Shown one piece after another: positions 35,195 to 44,851 of a stretch of 64,000 nt of DNA (position 1 is the stretch's first letter; each line of letters opens with the position of its first letter). The stretch is taken from NCBI GenBank assembly GCA_965602805.1, contig CBFCZK010000001.1:62001-126000 (forward strand). Direction: 5' to 3'. The stretch comes from Thiomicrorhabdus sp965602805. GTDB lineage: Bacteria; Pseudomonadota; Gammaproteobacteria; Thiomicrospirales; Thiomicrospiraceae. The notes under the pieces are model-generated. The model searched no databases and was not told the origin of the DNA. It saw only the letters and a list, made by a program, of their open reading frames with translations. Made by a program: the position numbers and the translations under genes.

Positions 35195-37675
35195 TTGACT
35201 GAATCTGGTGTAGTAACGGCAAAGTGGTGGAGCAAACAAGCCTGTGATGAAAAAGGGGTTTGTTATCATTCAGTCAATCAAGATGGAAATATTCTTGATG
35301 TTAACCAGGCCTGGTTGAATTATCTAGGGCTTTTTAGAGAGGATGTTATTGGTCAACACTGTGGTCAATTTGTAACCTCCGACAGCTTATTAAGCTTACA
35401 AAAAAACCTCTCTCTTCTGATTAAATCAGTTCAAGTGAATAGTATTAGTCTTCGATTTAAAACGCCTAGCCAGCGTGGCGGTGAAGTTTTGCTAAGCAGT
35501 CGGTCAGAGCACGATGCCGCTGGCAATTTTATTAGAACTCATTGCTGGTTTGCACCATTAGATTTCTTTTTAGAAAATAACTCTCAATGGGGTCACTTTT
35601 TAGATGATATTGAAACCCTGCATTATGAACTGAGAAAAGAAAGAAATTGTCTAAATAGTGTTTTAAACTCAGTTTCAAGTTTTATCTTAATTTTGCAAGA
35701 TCAGCAGATTATTCGTGCCAATCAGCCGTTGTTAGATTTTTTGCAATGTAAAAGCGTTACTGAGCTTTCAGATCAACTTCCCTTGCTGTTTAAAGAGTCA
35801 TTACTCAGCAAAGTGAAGGCTTGCTGTCAAAAATCTTTATTGACAGTCCAGCCTTGTTTTGAATTACTCAATCCTAAAACACAAATAATGCATTACTTCG
35901 ATTGTGAGGTGAACCAGATTGCCTTGTCTGATAATGAACGGGTCGTGGTCTTAAATGATATTACACTGGCAACGACTATTCGATTAGAGCTAGATTATGA
36001 AAAATCGTTGTCGCAAAGATATTTAAATGTCGTGCCTATCATTATTGTTGCCTTGGACGTTAACGCGAATGTTACGCTGGTTAATCACGCCGGCTGCGCG
36101 ATGTTGGGATATTCTCAGGACGAATTAATCGGTCAAAACTGGTTTGAAATGGTCATTGAAGCGGAGAGTGTACCGACCTTAAAACATGTTTTTTTACAGA
36201 TAGTTCTTGGTCACCAACCTTATCCTGAATCTTATGAAAATGAAGTCATCTGTAAAGATGGATCCAAGCGTTTACTGTCGTGGCGCAATGCGTTGTTAAC
36301 AGATGATAGTGGTCATGTAGTCGGCACGCTTTCTTCGGCCGAGGATGTGACTGAGTTAAGAGTGGTTCAAAAAAACAATGCATTCTTGGCGCATCATGAT
36401 GCCTTAACGGGCTTGGATAATCGGAAATCCCTAGAAATACACCTAGAGCAGGCGATTAAAAAGAGCCACCGTAAGCATGAAAAGTTTGCCGTTTGCTTTA
36501 TAGATTTAGATAATTTTAAAATAATTAATGATAGTTATGGCCATAAAGCAGGGGATGGTTTGCTATTGTCGGTGACAGACCGCATTAAAAAGACCATACG
36601 AGAAAGTGATACTTTAGCCCGCTTTGGGGGGGATGAATTTGTTATTTTATTGGATGAAATCGGTAGTGAAGAGGATGTGGTTAATACCGCTCAAAAGTTG
36701 GTTGACCTATTCAAAACGCCTATGGAGTTTTGTGGTTATTCTGCCATGAGTTCGATGAGTATGGGGGTCAGTGTCTACCCCGATGACGGCGCTGATAGTG
36801 GTCAGTTACTACAGCTCGCTGATGTCGCCATGTATGATGCTAAAAACAGAGGCAAAAATCAGTTTTCTTTATACAATCAAGAGATGACGGTAAAAGCGGT
36901 TCGCAGAGCTTCATTACAGGAAGAATTGACAGCCGCGGTTACTGAAAAACAGTTCTTAGTACATTATCAACCGCAGTTGGCGCAACAAAATCAAACTGTG
37001 TTGGGGATTGAGGCACTCGTTCGTTGGCAACATCCAGAAAAAGGTTTAATCGCACCAGATAACTTTATTTGCCTATCGGAAGAGGTCGGGCTCATTGTGC
37101 CTATTGGAGAGTTTGTTTTACGTCAAGCATGCCAAGATATTCAAATACTTCATGCTGAAGAGGGTTTTCAAGGTTATGTATCTGTGAATATTTCAGGTGT
37201 TCAAATAGAGAACAATCAATTTTTATCAATGGTTGAGAATGTTTTGTTTGAAACCAAAGTAGATCCAAATCTCATTGAAATGGAAATTACTGAGTCGGTG
37301 GTGATGAGTAATCCAGAACAATGGATTGAGTTATTTAAACGTCTCAAACTGCTTGGGGTGAAACTTGCCATTGATGACTTTGGGACGGGGTACTCTTCAT
37401 TAAGCCAGTTAAGTCAACTGCCCTTAGACAAGCTTAAAATTGACAAATCATTTGTGAAGGATCTTGGTCATGATCACAAGGCGCGTGCTGTTGCTGAAGC
37501 GATCATTAACCTTTCTAAAAGCATGAATATGGTGAGTTTGGCTGAAGGCGTTGAAACGCAAGCCCAGAATGATTTTCTAACAGAAAAAAACTGTTCGATT
37601 GGGCAGGGTTTTTTGTTTGCCAAGCCTATGCCGCTTGAAGTTCTCAAAGAGTGGTTGGCATATAAAAATAAATAA
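35195..37675 (+). CDS. PAS-GGDEF-EAL bifunctional c-di-GMP protein
   Basis: 826 residues with three PAS-like sensor segments (about 15-120, 140-270, 275-390), then a GGDEF cyclase and an EAL phosphodiesterase. The cyclase motif is intact (RFGGDEF) and preceded by a RESD inhibitory site. The EAL half has IEALVRW and IDDFGTGYSSL, so both activities look possible. There is no transmembrane segment. The start is TTG with GAGGT nine bases upstream. An in-frame dispersed palindrome (VNQAWL) lies in the first PAS domain. Confidence 0.9.
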   Translation: MTESGVVTAKWWSKQACDEKGVCYHSVNQDGNILDVNQAWLNYLGLFREDVIGQHCGQFVTSDSLLSLQKNLSLLIKSVQVNSISLRFKTPSQRGGEVLLSSRSEHDAAGNFIRTHCWFAPLDFFLENNSQWGHFLDDIETLHYELRKERNCLNSVLNSVSSFILILQDQQIIRANQPLLDFLQCKSVTELSDQLPLLFKESLLSKVKACCQKSLLTVQPCFELLNPKTQIMHYFDCEVNQIALSDNERVVVLNDITLATTIRLELDYEKSLSQRYLNVVPIIIVALDVNANVTLVNHAGCAMLGYSQDELIGQNWFEMVIEAESVPTLKHVFLQIVLGHQPYPESYENEVICKDGSKRLLSWRNALLTDDSGHVVGTLSSAEDVTELRVVQKNNAFLAHHDALTGLDNRKSLEIHLEQAIKKSHRKHEKFAVCFIDLDNFKIINDSYGHKAGDGLLLSVTDRIKKTIRESDTLARFGGDEFVILLDEIGSEEDVVNTAQKLVDLFKTPMEFCGYSAMSSMSMGVSVYPDDGADSGQLLQLADVAMYDAKNRGKNQFSLYNQEMTVKAVRRASLQEELTAAVTEKQFLVHYQPQLAQQNQTVLGIEALVRWQHPEKGLIAPDNFICLSEEVGLIVPIGEFVLRQACQDIQILHAEEGFQGYVSVNISGVQIENNQFLSMVENVLFETKVDPNLIEMEITESVVMSNPEQWIELFKRLKLLGVKLAIDDFGTGYSSLSQLSQLPLDKLKIDKSFVKDLGHDHKARAVAEAIINLSKSMNMVSLAEGVETQAQNDFLTEKNCSIGQGFLFAKPMPLEVLKEWLAYKNK

Positions 37676-37814
37676 GTTGATACGTAATTTAGAATGAACG
37701 ACTTAGTTTTATATCCAGCGCCGCGATTAGTTCTGAGATAAAGAACATTAATTATTTTTTTAATGTATTGTCCTTATATTTGATTAAATACACAGTAATA
37801 GCCAGGAGTCAGGC

Positions 37815-38957
37815 GTGGAATTAGAAACACTCGAACTGATTGGAAATCATTTTCAAACCATTCAATCGCATACTTCAGAGGAATTTTCGCCGCAAGTGGT
37901 TTTTTTGTTTGGCGATACGGACGTCTTTAAACAGCCGCAATACTATTCTGAAATTCAGCAACGCTATCCCGGTGCTGATATTTTAGGTTGCTCGTCGTCC
38001 GGGAGTATTATGGGGGTAGAGGTTAGTCAATCGCCTATTATTGCGACCGCGGTTCAATTCAAAACGGCACGTGTAAGGTTAGCCTGTTTGGATTTTGAAC
38101 CCGGTTATAAAGCGGAAGTACTTGGATTAGAACTGGCTAAAGTCGTGTATGATTTGCAAGAGGATGATATCAAACATCTATTTGTACTTTCAGATGGCAT
38201 ATCAATGAACGGTTCAGAGTTGGTGAGTGGCATTAATAAGGTCGCATCCGTACCTGTAACGGGCGGTATGGCGGGCGATGGCGGACGTTTCCAAGAGACT
38301 TGGGTTGTCGCTAATGATATTCCAAAACAGAATCGAGTGGCCATTTTGGCGTTTTATGGCGATGCTTTAACCACCAGCTATGGTAGCTATGCTGGCTGGA
38401 GTGAGTTTGGTACAGAGCGTCTGATTACCAAGTCAATCAGCAACGTAGTCTATGAAATTGATGGTCAGCCAGCCTTAGACCTTTATAAAGAATATCTTGG
38501 AGACTATGCGAAAGACTTGCCGAACAGTGGTTTACGCTTTCCCCTCAGCATTAAAGCAGAAGATTCAGATTCAGAAGTGATTCGTACCTTGTTAGGGATT
38601 GATGAAGCAGCAAAGTCGATTACTTTTGCGGGTGATGTGCCTGTGGGCTATCGGGCGCGGCTGATGAAGCCTGATATGGATGTATTGATTGATGGCGCGG
38701 GTTTGGCAGCTCAGCAGGTAGAACAAGGCAATAAATTGCCTGCTTTAGGGTTAATCGTAAGTTGTGTCGGTCGAAAAGTCGTGATGGGACAGATGGTTGA
38801 AGAAGAGCTGGATGCGGTAGAAGATGTTTTGGGTTCGAATGTCCTGTTAAGCGGTTTTTACTCTTATGGGGAAATCTCCCCCTTTAATAAAGAGACAACC
38901 ACTTGCGCTTTACACAATCAAACCCTGACCTTAACGACCGTATATGAAGACGTTTAA
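37815..38957 (+). CDS. FIST-domain sensory protein
   Basis: A 380-residue protein made of FIST N and FIST C domains, thought to bind small ligands such as amino acids. Visible features are DILGCSSSGSI near residue 55, VTGGMAGDGG near 155 and the C-terminal CVGRKVVMG/SGFYSYGEI segments. The start is GTG with AGGAG in good position. It shares one base with the next start (TAATG), so it is probably the sensor for the GGDEF-EAL protein. Confidence 0.9.
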   Translation: MELETLELIGNHFQTIQSHTSEEFSPQVVFLFGDTDVFKQPQYYSEIQQRYPGADILGCSSSGSIMGVEVSQSPIIATAVQFKTARVRLACLDFEPGYKAEVLGLELAKVVYDLQEDDIKHLFVLSDGISMNGSELVSGINKVASVPVTGGMAGDGGRFQETWVVANDIPKQNRVAILAFYGDALTTSYGSYAGWSEFGTERLITKSISNVVYEIDGQPALDLYKEYLGDYAKDLPNSGLRFPLSIKAEDSDSEVIRTLLGIDEAAKSITFAGDVPVGYRARLMKPDMDVLIDGAGLAAQQVEQGNKLPALGLIVSCVGRKVVMGQMVEEELDAVEDVLGSNVLLSGFYSYGEISPFNKETTTCALHNQTLTLTTVYEDV

Positions 38958-40846
38958 TGCATAAACTTTTAGAGAGACAGTTAAAAAAATCTTTTGGTCG
39001 AGATTTTCAGTCAGAAAACTTTTCTGCTGAATTAACTCGTCTGATTACCTCTGTTTCGGCCGCTTATGATGAATATACCAGTGAACGCAAGTTTTTAGAG
39101 CACACCTTAGAGAAAAACTCGCAGGAGCTGAATGCTGCCAACCGGATGATTTCTGAGAAAAATGCAGTTTTAAATGATCAAGTTCAAGCGGTATCGCATT
39201 CCAAAGTATTTTTAACGCGCTTGATTGATAGCGTGCCGATGTATATCTTAACGTTGAATACTTATCTTAAAATCATCAGCACCAATCAAAAGTTTTTGGA
39301 AAGCACTAATAAGGATTTTTCTAATTTTTTTGATATTTTGCCCGATGAAGCCAGTCGAGTGTCTTTTGCACTGGAGTGTAAGTCACTCTTAGCCAGAGAA
39401 GTGGAATTTATTTACAATGAAATGGAGTTATTAGACAGCTTTAACAACACGCTTTATATCGCTTGGACGCATACCATGGTCGAAGATGAAGAGGGGCATG
39501 ACATCATCTTATCAATCGGTTCAGATTTGACGCAGCGTAAAGAGGCTGAGAATGCGATGCATTGGTTAGCGCATAACGATAGCTTAACAAGTATTGGTAA
39601 TCGCCGAGATTTTCAAAAGAATTTAAAACATGCTCTAAACTCTAATTCAGAAGGGGCCTTAGCCTTTATTGATGTAAACCATTTTAAACAGATTAATGAT
39701 CTTCAAGGCCATGCGGTCGGAGACCAAGTACTGATTAATATTGCGCAAACATTGAAAGATATAACGCGTTCCAATGACTTTGTCAGTCGTCTGGCGGGTG
39801 ATGAGTTTACCGTTATTCTTTGTAGAGTGAATGACAGTAACGTTAATAGTGCATTGGACAAACTCCAAAATGCGCTTAATAGTTATGTCACATTGGAAGA
39901 TGGTTCTAAGTTGCCCTATACCGTGAGTATCGGTGTGGCTCTATTTCCATTACATGCAACACAAGAAGACGAGCTGATTGTTAATGCCGACTTAGCCATG
40001 TATCAAGCTAAGAAAATAGGTATGGGGCGTTGGCATCTGTTTAATCCGGAAACAGACGATTTCTCTAACCTACATGAAGATAGTCGCTTGATTCACTCGA
40101 TAAAAAAAGCGATTGAAGAGAGTCGGATGCAACTCTATTATCAGCCGATCTTAAAGTTGGATGAAAAAGTCATCTCGCATTATGAAGTATTGATTCGAAT
40201 GTTTGATGAGCAAGGCAATATTGTCTTTCCTGGCTCGTTTATTCCGGCTGCTGAAAGAATGGGCTTGATTCGTGATGTTGATGAATGGGTTCTAGGACAT
40301 GCTTTACAGCAGTTAGCATTACACTTAAAGCATTCGCCAGATTTGACGTTTACCGTAAATATTTCAGCGCCCTCATTACAGGCTACAGATTTTCCAGGCA
40401 TTATCGAACAGGCATTAATTGATAGTGGCGTTCCGAGTAAACACCTGATTATTGAATTGACTGAGACAGCTTACATTGAGAATTTTGAGCAGGTTTTAAA
40501 AAACCTAAAACAGATAGATTGTTTTGGCGTGAAAATCGCATTAGATGATTTTGGCGTCGGTTTTTCCTCGTTTAGCTATTTGAAAAAAATGCCCTTAAGT
40601 TATGTCAAATTGGATGGTTCTTATGTCAAAGATCTAATTAATACTCCAGAAGACCAAGTGTTTGTTGAAAGTGTCTCCAAAATGGTAGAGGCTTTTGGTA
40701 TGCAAACCATTGCAGAATTTGTCGGTGATGAAGCAACTTGTAAAAGGCTTTTGGAACTGGGTGTTACTTATGGTCAAGGATTCTTTATCGGTCAACCTAA
40801 GCCTTATCTAACAAAGTTGGATGAGATTAAACAAAATATAGAGTGA
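38957..40846 (+). CDS. GGDEF-EAL protein with variant motifs
   Basis: 629 residues: an N-terminal coiled coil (about 35-80), a PAS-like region (about 85-195), GGDEF and EAL. The cyclase signature reads RLAGDEF, with Ala for the first Gly, and an upstream RSND could be the inhibitory site. The phosphodiesterase motif reads EVLIR instead of EALIR, while ALDDFGVGFSSF is kept. Such variants can be active, so activity is open. It is cotranscribed and translationally coupled with the FIST protein, which argues for ligand-controlled c-di-GMP turnover. Confidence 0.88.
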   Translation: MHKLLERQLKKSFGRDFQSENFSAELTRLITSVSAAYDEYTSERKFLEHTLEKNSQELNAANRMISEKNAVLNDQVQAVSHSKVFLTRLIDSVPMYILTLNTYLKIISTNQKFLESTNKDFSNFFDILPDEASRVSFALECKSLLAREVEFIYNEMELLDSFNNTLYIAWTHTMVEDEEGHDIILSIGSDLTQRKEAENAMHWLAHNDSLTSIGNRRDFQKNLKHALNSNSEGALAFIDVNHFKQINDLQGHAVGDQVLINIAQTLKDITRSNDFVSRLAGDEFTVILCRVNDSNVNSALDKLQNALNSYVTLEDGSKLPYTVSIGVALFPLHATQEDELIVNADLAMYQAKKIGMGRWHLFNPETDDFSNLHEDSRLIHSIKKAIEESRMQLYYQPILKLDEKVISHYEVLIRMFDEQGNIVFPGSFIPAAERMGLIRDVDEWVLGHALQQLALHLKHSPDLTFTVNISAPSLQATDFPGIIEQALIDSGVPSKHLIIELTETAYIENFEQVLKNLKQIDCFGVKIALDDFGVGFSSFSYLKKMPLSYVKLDGSYVKDLINTPEDQVFVESVSKMVEAFGMQTIAEFVGDEATCKRLLELGVTYGQGFFIGQPKPYLTKLDEIKQNIE

Positions 40847-40936
40847 TTGAAATAGGCTATTTTCTTGAGTTTCTTAAGCAAAATACGCCAGCACAATCAT
40901 TCCAGAGATCAAGTAGGATCTAAAAAGCAGGCAATA

Positions 40937-40970
40937 AAAAAGCCCCGATTTCAGAAGAAACCAGGGCTTA
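40937..40970 (-). terminator. terminator of tmRNA
   Basis: On the minus strand, AAGCCC..GGTTTC pairs with GAAATC..GGGCTT around a TTCT loop, followed by a T run, starting just past the tmRNA 3' end. Confidence 0.85.
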
Positions 40971-40975
40971 GGTAT

Positions 40976-41329
40976 TGGTGGAGGTGGGCGGATTCGAACC
41001 GCCGTCCAGAAAGCTTCCACTTAGAACTCTACATGTTTATTTAGTCTATTAATTTAACCCGACTGTTGCCCGACTAGCAGGGATCACAGAGAGCGAGTTT
41101 GTAAGTTTTAGGCAGGGTCATCCAAACACATAACACTGACGATTCCGTATAAGTCGATACAGACTAGGGGCTACGAACAACTGGCCAAGCCTGCACTAAC
41201 AGCCTAAGCTGCTAGGGAGTAGTTATTGTCGTTTGCAACTATAACATTTGAATCAAGATTTACGTGCGGTGATTCAAGCACGACATGCATCCTAAATTTC
41301 CATCTCCCTGTCGAAACCAAAACACCCCC
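40976..41329 (-). ncRNA. ssrA: transfer-messenger RNA
   Basis: Rescues stalled ribosomes together with SmpB. The 5' end GGGGGTG pairs with CACCTCC before the 3' ACCA, and the T arm reads GGTTCGAATCC. The tag frame runs from 41236 to 41204 and encodes ANDNNYSLAA before TAG (with the usual alanine loaded on the tmRNA itself). The RNA is about 354 nt. It lies just downstream of smpB on the same strand. Confidence 0.96.
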
Positions 41330-41376
41330 ATAATGGAAAGTTCGTTTGACACGAAAACTGATGAAATTCAGTTCTA

Positions 41377-41410
41377 CCAGGCCTGGTCCGTTCTAATTTA
41401 CCAGGCCTGG
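41377..41410. repeat. two perfect copies of the dispersed palindrome, 24 bp apart
   Basis: ACCAGGCCTGGT at 41376-41387 and 41400-41411 in the tmRNA/smpB gap. The centre-to-centre distance is 24 bases, close to the 25 at 15880-15914. Confidence 0.95.
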
Positions 41411-41540
41411 TGGCTTTAAAAGCCAAATAAAATAGAGTCTTTAAATTAACAAAAAATCTACTTAACTCTTTATATAAGGCCGACAAACTCTTTTTCAAGG
41501 GTTTTATCTAAAGCAAGGCTATTATAGCGTTTTTATAAAA

Positions 41541-41583
41541 GAAGGCCTCGACTTATTCAATAATAAATCAAGACGTCCTTATG
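41541..41583 (-). terminator. probable terminator of smpB
   Basis: An imperfect stem AAGG..GTCTTGATTTATT / AATAAGTCGAGGC..CTT on the minus strand, followed by CTTTTATAAAA, just past the smpB stop. Confidence 0.5.
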
Positions 41584-41590
41584 GAAGGGG

Positions 41591-42073
41591 TTAACGAGTG
41601 AGTTTCATAACCCGTTCTTTATCACGGCTCCACTCACGCTCTTTTTCAGTGGCACGTTTGTCATACAGTTTTTTACCTTTGGCAATACCAATGGTGAGTT
41701 TGACTTTACCGCTGTCGCTCCAGTGCATATCTAAAGGCACGACGGTTAAACCATCTTTATCGACTTTAGAGCTTAAAAGCTCAATTTGCTTACGATGTAA
41801 GAGTAATTTACGCAAGCGTAGCGGGTCATGAACACTGTGAGTTGAGGCGGTAATCAATGCTTGTATTTGTGCACCGAACAGAAATGCTTCATGGTTTTTT
41901 AAGAGAATATAGCTCTCTTTGATATTCACTTTGCCTTCACGAATACTTTTAATTTCCCAACCTTGTAGCGAGAGTCCGGCTTCAAAGGTTTGGTCAATCT
42001 GAAAGTCAAAACGCGCTCTTTTGTTTTGCGCAATCGTGTTAGCAAGTGCTTTATTTTTAGGTTTTTTTGCCAT
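41591..42073 (-). CDS. smpB: SsrA-binding protein
   Basis: Binds tmRNA and brings it to stalled ribosomes. The 160 residues show GLSLQGWEIKSIREGKVNIK, ESYILLKNHEAFLFGAQI and the basic C-terminal tail KLYDKRATEKEREWSRDK (in part) that acts in the decoding centre. ssrA lies 260 bases downstream on the same strand; ratA is divergent. This is the usual gammaproteobacterial layout. Confidence 0.97.
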   Translation of the reverse strand: MAKKPKNKALANTIAQNKRARFDFQIDQTFEAGLSLQGWEIKSIREGKVNIKESYILLKNHEAFLFGAQIQALITASTHSVHDPLRLRKLLLHRKQIELLSSKVDKDGLTVVPLDMHWSDSGKVKLTIGIAKGKKLYDKRATEKEREWSRDKERVMKLTR

Positions 42074-42176
42074 ATCTTTTTAGTCGAAACCGACCCTTTA
42101 AACAGATTATTTTAAACTGCGGCTATTATAGCAAAATCACTGCAATGATTTACGCTGTAAACGCAGAGCAACTTGA

Positions 42177-42186
42177 CCAGGCCTGG
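42177..42186. repeat. copy of the dispersed palindrome
   Basis: CCAGGCCTGG extended to ACCAGGCCTGGT, in the gap between smpB and the next minus-strand gene. Confidence 0.95.
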
Positions 42187-42223
42187 TGATTATTCACAGG
42201 TATTGGTGTGGGTTTTTGCTTGT

Positions 42224-42991
42224 CTATCGCAATGTTCTACCTGTGAAGCAATAGTCGATAACCTGTTTAGGCACAAATTGATTCATGCGTTTTACATCTA
42301 ATGAAAAACTGTGTTTATGGCCTTCATCACTTTCCAGCTCAAAATAGAGTGGCTTTTGACCTGCTAATCCAGCTTTTAGCAAATTGAAGAAGTCCTCGAT
42401 ATCTGAACTATTGGTATCGGCTTTAAAGCTAGGCATTTCTTGATAGGTAAAAGAGGTATGAAAACTCATGCCAAGCAGACCTGGTTGTTTTTGTATGTCG
42501 GTTTTAAAGAGTTTGGATAGGGCCTTGTTCTGGCCGCCCACTGAAATGTCAAATGAGACGGAATCCGTGGCACTTTTAACAGTGAGTTTCTGCTTGTCGT
42601 CATACACATAACCGTGTTTAATAAACTTAGGCGAAGCGTTCGGTAAGGTGCCGTCCGAGTCTTTCAAGAACTTTTCCTCATCTACAAATTGCACGTTAAA
42701 GTTAGAATAATAATCAGCGCAACGCATAAAGAAGACTTTCTGAGTACGATAATCTTGCGGAATATAGAGTACCGTTGCCTTTTTGACCTTATCGCTGAAG
42801 TCATCGACTTTATAGTCGACAACCCAGGTGTCTTTCAAAAAGCCTTCTGTTTGATTGGCGGTAACAGGCTTTTCAACTTCGTGATATTCAGTTGCATTTG
42901 CAAAACTAGGCATCAGTAGTGGCAAGATTAAACATAAGGGACGGACTTTGTTAAAGCTGTTAAAACTCTTAAAAAATAACGTTCTGGACAT
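42224..42991 (-). CDS. exported protein of unknown function
   Basis: 255 residues with an N-terminal signal peptide (hydrophobic LILPLLMPSFANA, cleavage near ANA/TEY). The mature part is mixed and soluble, with two cysteines far apart (MRCADYY, DYCFTGR) that could form a disulfide in the periplasm. I do not recognise a family. It is monocistronic, between smpB and the divergent ratA. Confidence 0.7.
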   Translation of the reverse strand: MSRTLFFKSFNSFNKVRPLCLILPLLMPSFANATEYHEVEKPVTANQTEGFLKDTWVVDYKVDDFSDKVKKATVLYIPQDYRTQKVFFMRCADYYSNFNVQFVDEEKFLKDSDGTLPNASPKFIKHGYVYDDKQKLTVKSATDSVSFDISVGGQNKALSKLFKTDIQKQPGLLGMSFHTSFTYQEMPSFKADTNSSDIEDFFNLLKAGLAGQKPLYFELESDEGHKHSFSLDVKRMNQFVPKQVIDYCFTGRTLR

Positions 42992-43249
42992 GCAAAGACT
43001 CCTTAAACTACACAGTTTTTCATTCTAACATGAATTTATCCTTAACTGATTTCCTGTCTCACAGCACGCTTAAAATGCCTTACAAAAGATTAAATCTTTA
43101 AAAAATACTATCAAGGTGGTCGATGAATGCGCTTTGTTACAATGCCTAATACAACACGCGTTATAATGGCGCGAACAAAAGAGGCCAATTTGCGCCTGTT
43201 GTTTCATTAATTACTCAGATTTAAAAGATAATCGTTAGCTTTACGCCTT

Positions 43250-43681
43250 ATGAAAAAAATATCCAGAACGGCTCTATTACCGTATTCAGCAAAACAGATG
43301 TATGACATCGTCAATGACGTTGCCGACTATTCTAATTTTCTACCTTGGTGTGGCGATTCTGAAATCGTCTCGGTATCGGAGTTGGAAATGATTGCCAGTG
43401 TCACCATTGCTAAAGCTGGGATTCGCCAGACCTTTAAGACCCGTAACCACCTTGTGCCCAATGAACGTATTGAAATGCATCTGTTAGAAGGCCCATTCAA
43501 AGCCTTAAAAGGTGAATGGAGTTTTAAAGTGTTGGATGTCGATGCGTGTAAAATTCAATTTGAAGTTGAGTTCGAAGTCAGTAATGGTTTGTTAAATGCC
43601 GCCATTGGCCCCATCTTTGAACATATCGCCAGTACCTTAGTCGATTCATTTTGTGAACGTGCCAAGCAAATGTACGCTTAA
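43250..43681 (+). CDS. ratA: RatA-like START/SRPBCC protein
   Basis: A 143-residue SRPBCC-fold protein of the RatA/YfjG/Coq10 family. It shows VADYSNFLPWC near residue 25, LLEGPFKALKGEWSF and a C-terminal helix with VDSFCERAKQMY. Members have been linked to ubiquinone function, and E. coli RatA was reported to block 70S assembly. It is followed by rnfH, the conserved pair. There is no clear ribosome site. TATAAT at 43162-43167 may be its -10 element. Confidence 0.9.
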   Translation: MKKISRTALLPYSAKQMYDIVNDVADYSNFLPWCGDSEIVSVSELEMIASVTIAKAGIRQTFKTRNHLVPNERIEMHLLEGPFKALKGEWSFKVLDVDACKIQFEVEFEVSNGLLNAAIGPIFEHIASTLVDSFCERAKQMYA

Positions 43682-43755
43682 TATACGCGGTCAAGAAGCG
43701 CCAGTTTAATCTGCATTTATTAACGTTTTATTTAACGCTTTGTTAGGAAAAAATT

Positions 43756-44046
43756 ATGGGCAATAAAATTCAGATAGAAGTTGCTTATGCATTAGAAGAC
43801 GAACAGTTTTTGTTTACAGAAGAAGTCGACGAAGGGTCTACCATCGCTCAAGCACTGGCAGGTTGTAAGCTGTTAGCCGAGTTCCCGAGCTTGAATACCG
43901 ATAAAGTTGGTATCTTTGGCAAGTTACTCAATGGCGACGCGGTTTTACGTGCAGGAGATCGTATTGAGGTTTATCGACCTTTAAAGGCAGATCCTCGTGA
44001 TCGTCGTAGAGAGAAGGTCGAAAAAGAGCGAAAAGAGGCGAAGTAG
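43756..44046 (+). CDS. rnfH: RnfH-family protein
   Basis: A 96-residue ubiquitin-like-fold protein of the RnfH/YfjF family (MGNKIQIEVAYALEDEQ; DRIEVYRPLKADPRDRRR). Its function is unclear; it sits with ratA in many gammaproteobacteria. The C-terminal tail is strongly charged. A bidirectional terminator follows. Confidence 0.9.
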   Translation: MGNKIQIEVAYALEDEQFLFTEEVDEGSTIAQALAGCKLLAEFPSLNTDKVGIFGKLLNGDAVLRAGDRIEVYRPLKADPRDRRREKVEKERKEAK

Positions 44047-44139
44047 TTCACCTGTAATCCCCCCCATTTTAATAACCGCTATTGATGGTTTGCTGTTTTG
44101 AGACAGGCTTGAAATTGAAAATCATGAGTCGCTATCCAC

Positions 44140-44170
44140 AAAAAAGGCCTGAAATTTCAGGCCTTTTTTT
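44140..44170. terminator. bidirectional terminator between rnfH and bamE
   Basis: A perfect 30-base palindrome with A6 at one end, T6-T7 at the other and AGGCCTGAAA / TTTCAGGCCT arms. It serves both convergent genes. Confidence 0.93.
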
Positions 44171-44195
44171 TATGCAATTTTTATCGGTTTTAAGG

Positions 44196-44660
44196 TTAGA
44201 ACCAATCTAATCCTAACCAAGAATCATCTTCTTTTAAGATGACTTTGCTCGGTACTGTTTTCCACTCTTTAATCATTTCATCTTCATCAAACTTGATAAT
44301 CAGATGTCTGGCCGAATCATCGTGTAATGTTGTGTTTGAGCTGTAAAAAACATACTCCCAATGATTTGGGTTAAAGGGGTTTTTACCCTGTGGCGGCCCT
44401 AATAGTTCACGAACCTGACCTTTTGTCAGACCTTCTTGCAGGTGAGAGACCGATTCTTGGGTCATCACATTACCTTGCGTTAAAGGCGCTTTATAAGGCT
44501 CAAGGTAAGAGCAACCGCTTAACAGACTGGCTGAAAGTGCTAATGAAAGCGCGAAGGTAAGCTCTGATATTTTGCTTTTTGTACAGCGCTTAATCAGCGG
44601 GTTCGACTTTGAATTTAAGTCCGATTTGAAAGAGGTCAGCTTCAAGGTTTTCATACTCAT
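44196..44660 (-). CDS. bamE: outer membrane assembly lipoprotein BamE
   Basis: A small lipoprotein of the BAM beta-barrel assembly complex. The lipobox LLSGC lies after an unusually long, basic N-terminal stretch (about 30 residues), so the true start may be internal. The SmpA/OmlA domain is clear: LQEGLTKGQVRELLGPP and NHWEYVFY. It is divergent from fur, as in many relatives. Confidence 0.92.
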   Translation of the reverse strand: MSMKTLKLTSFKSDLNSKSNPLIKRCTKSKISELTFALSLALSASLLSGCSYLEPYKAPLTQGNVMTQESVSHLQEGLTKGQVRELLGPPQGKNPFNPNHWEYVFYSSNTTLHDDSARHLIIKFDEDEMIKEWKTVPSKVILKEDDSWLGLDWF

Positions 44661-44704
44661 TTAGATGTCTGTGATGAATGATTTAAGGTATTATACACAT
44701 TAAT

Positions 44705-44721
44705 TGAGATTGTTAATCTCA
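44705..44721. promoter_or_regulatory. inverted repeat between bamE and fur
   Basis: TGAGATT-GTT-AATCTCA, a perfect 7-bp inverted repeat in the divergent promoter region. It is not a good Fur box; it could bind another regulator. Confidence 0.4.
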
Positions 44722-44851
44722 CAACAAAAATTAAATTAATAAAGCAGCAGAACACGCTCTAAGACAATGAAACCGCGGTTTGTAAAATAAAACTCGCTAG
44801 AGACTTTGCGTTAGAGCGCGGGATGAAATGTGTTAAAGATTAGAGGATTCC

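Noticed and set aside
43250..44046. ratA-rnfH as a toxin-antitoxin module
   Set aside because: Similar genes have been labelled so, but the family is a conserved housekeeping pair in gammaproteobacteria; I keep the neutral description.
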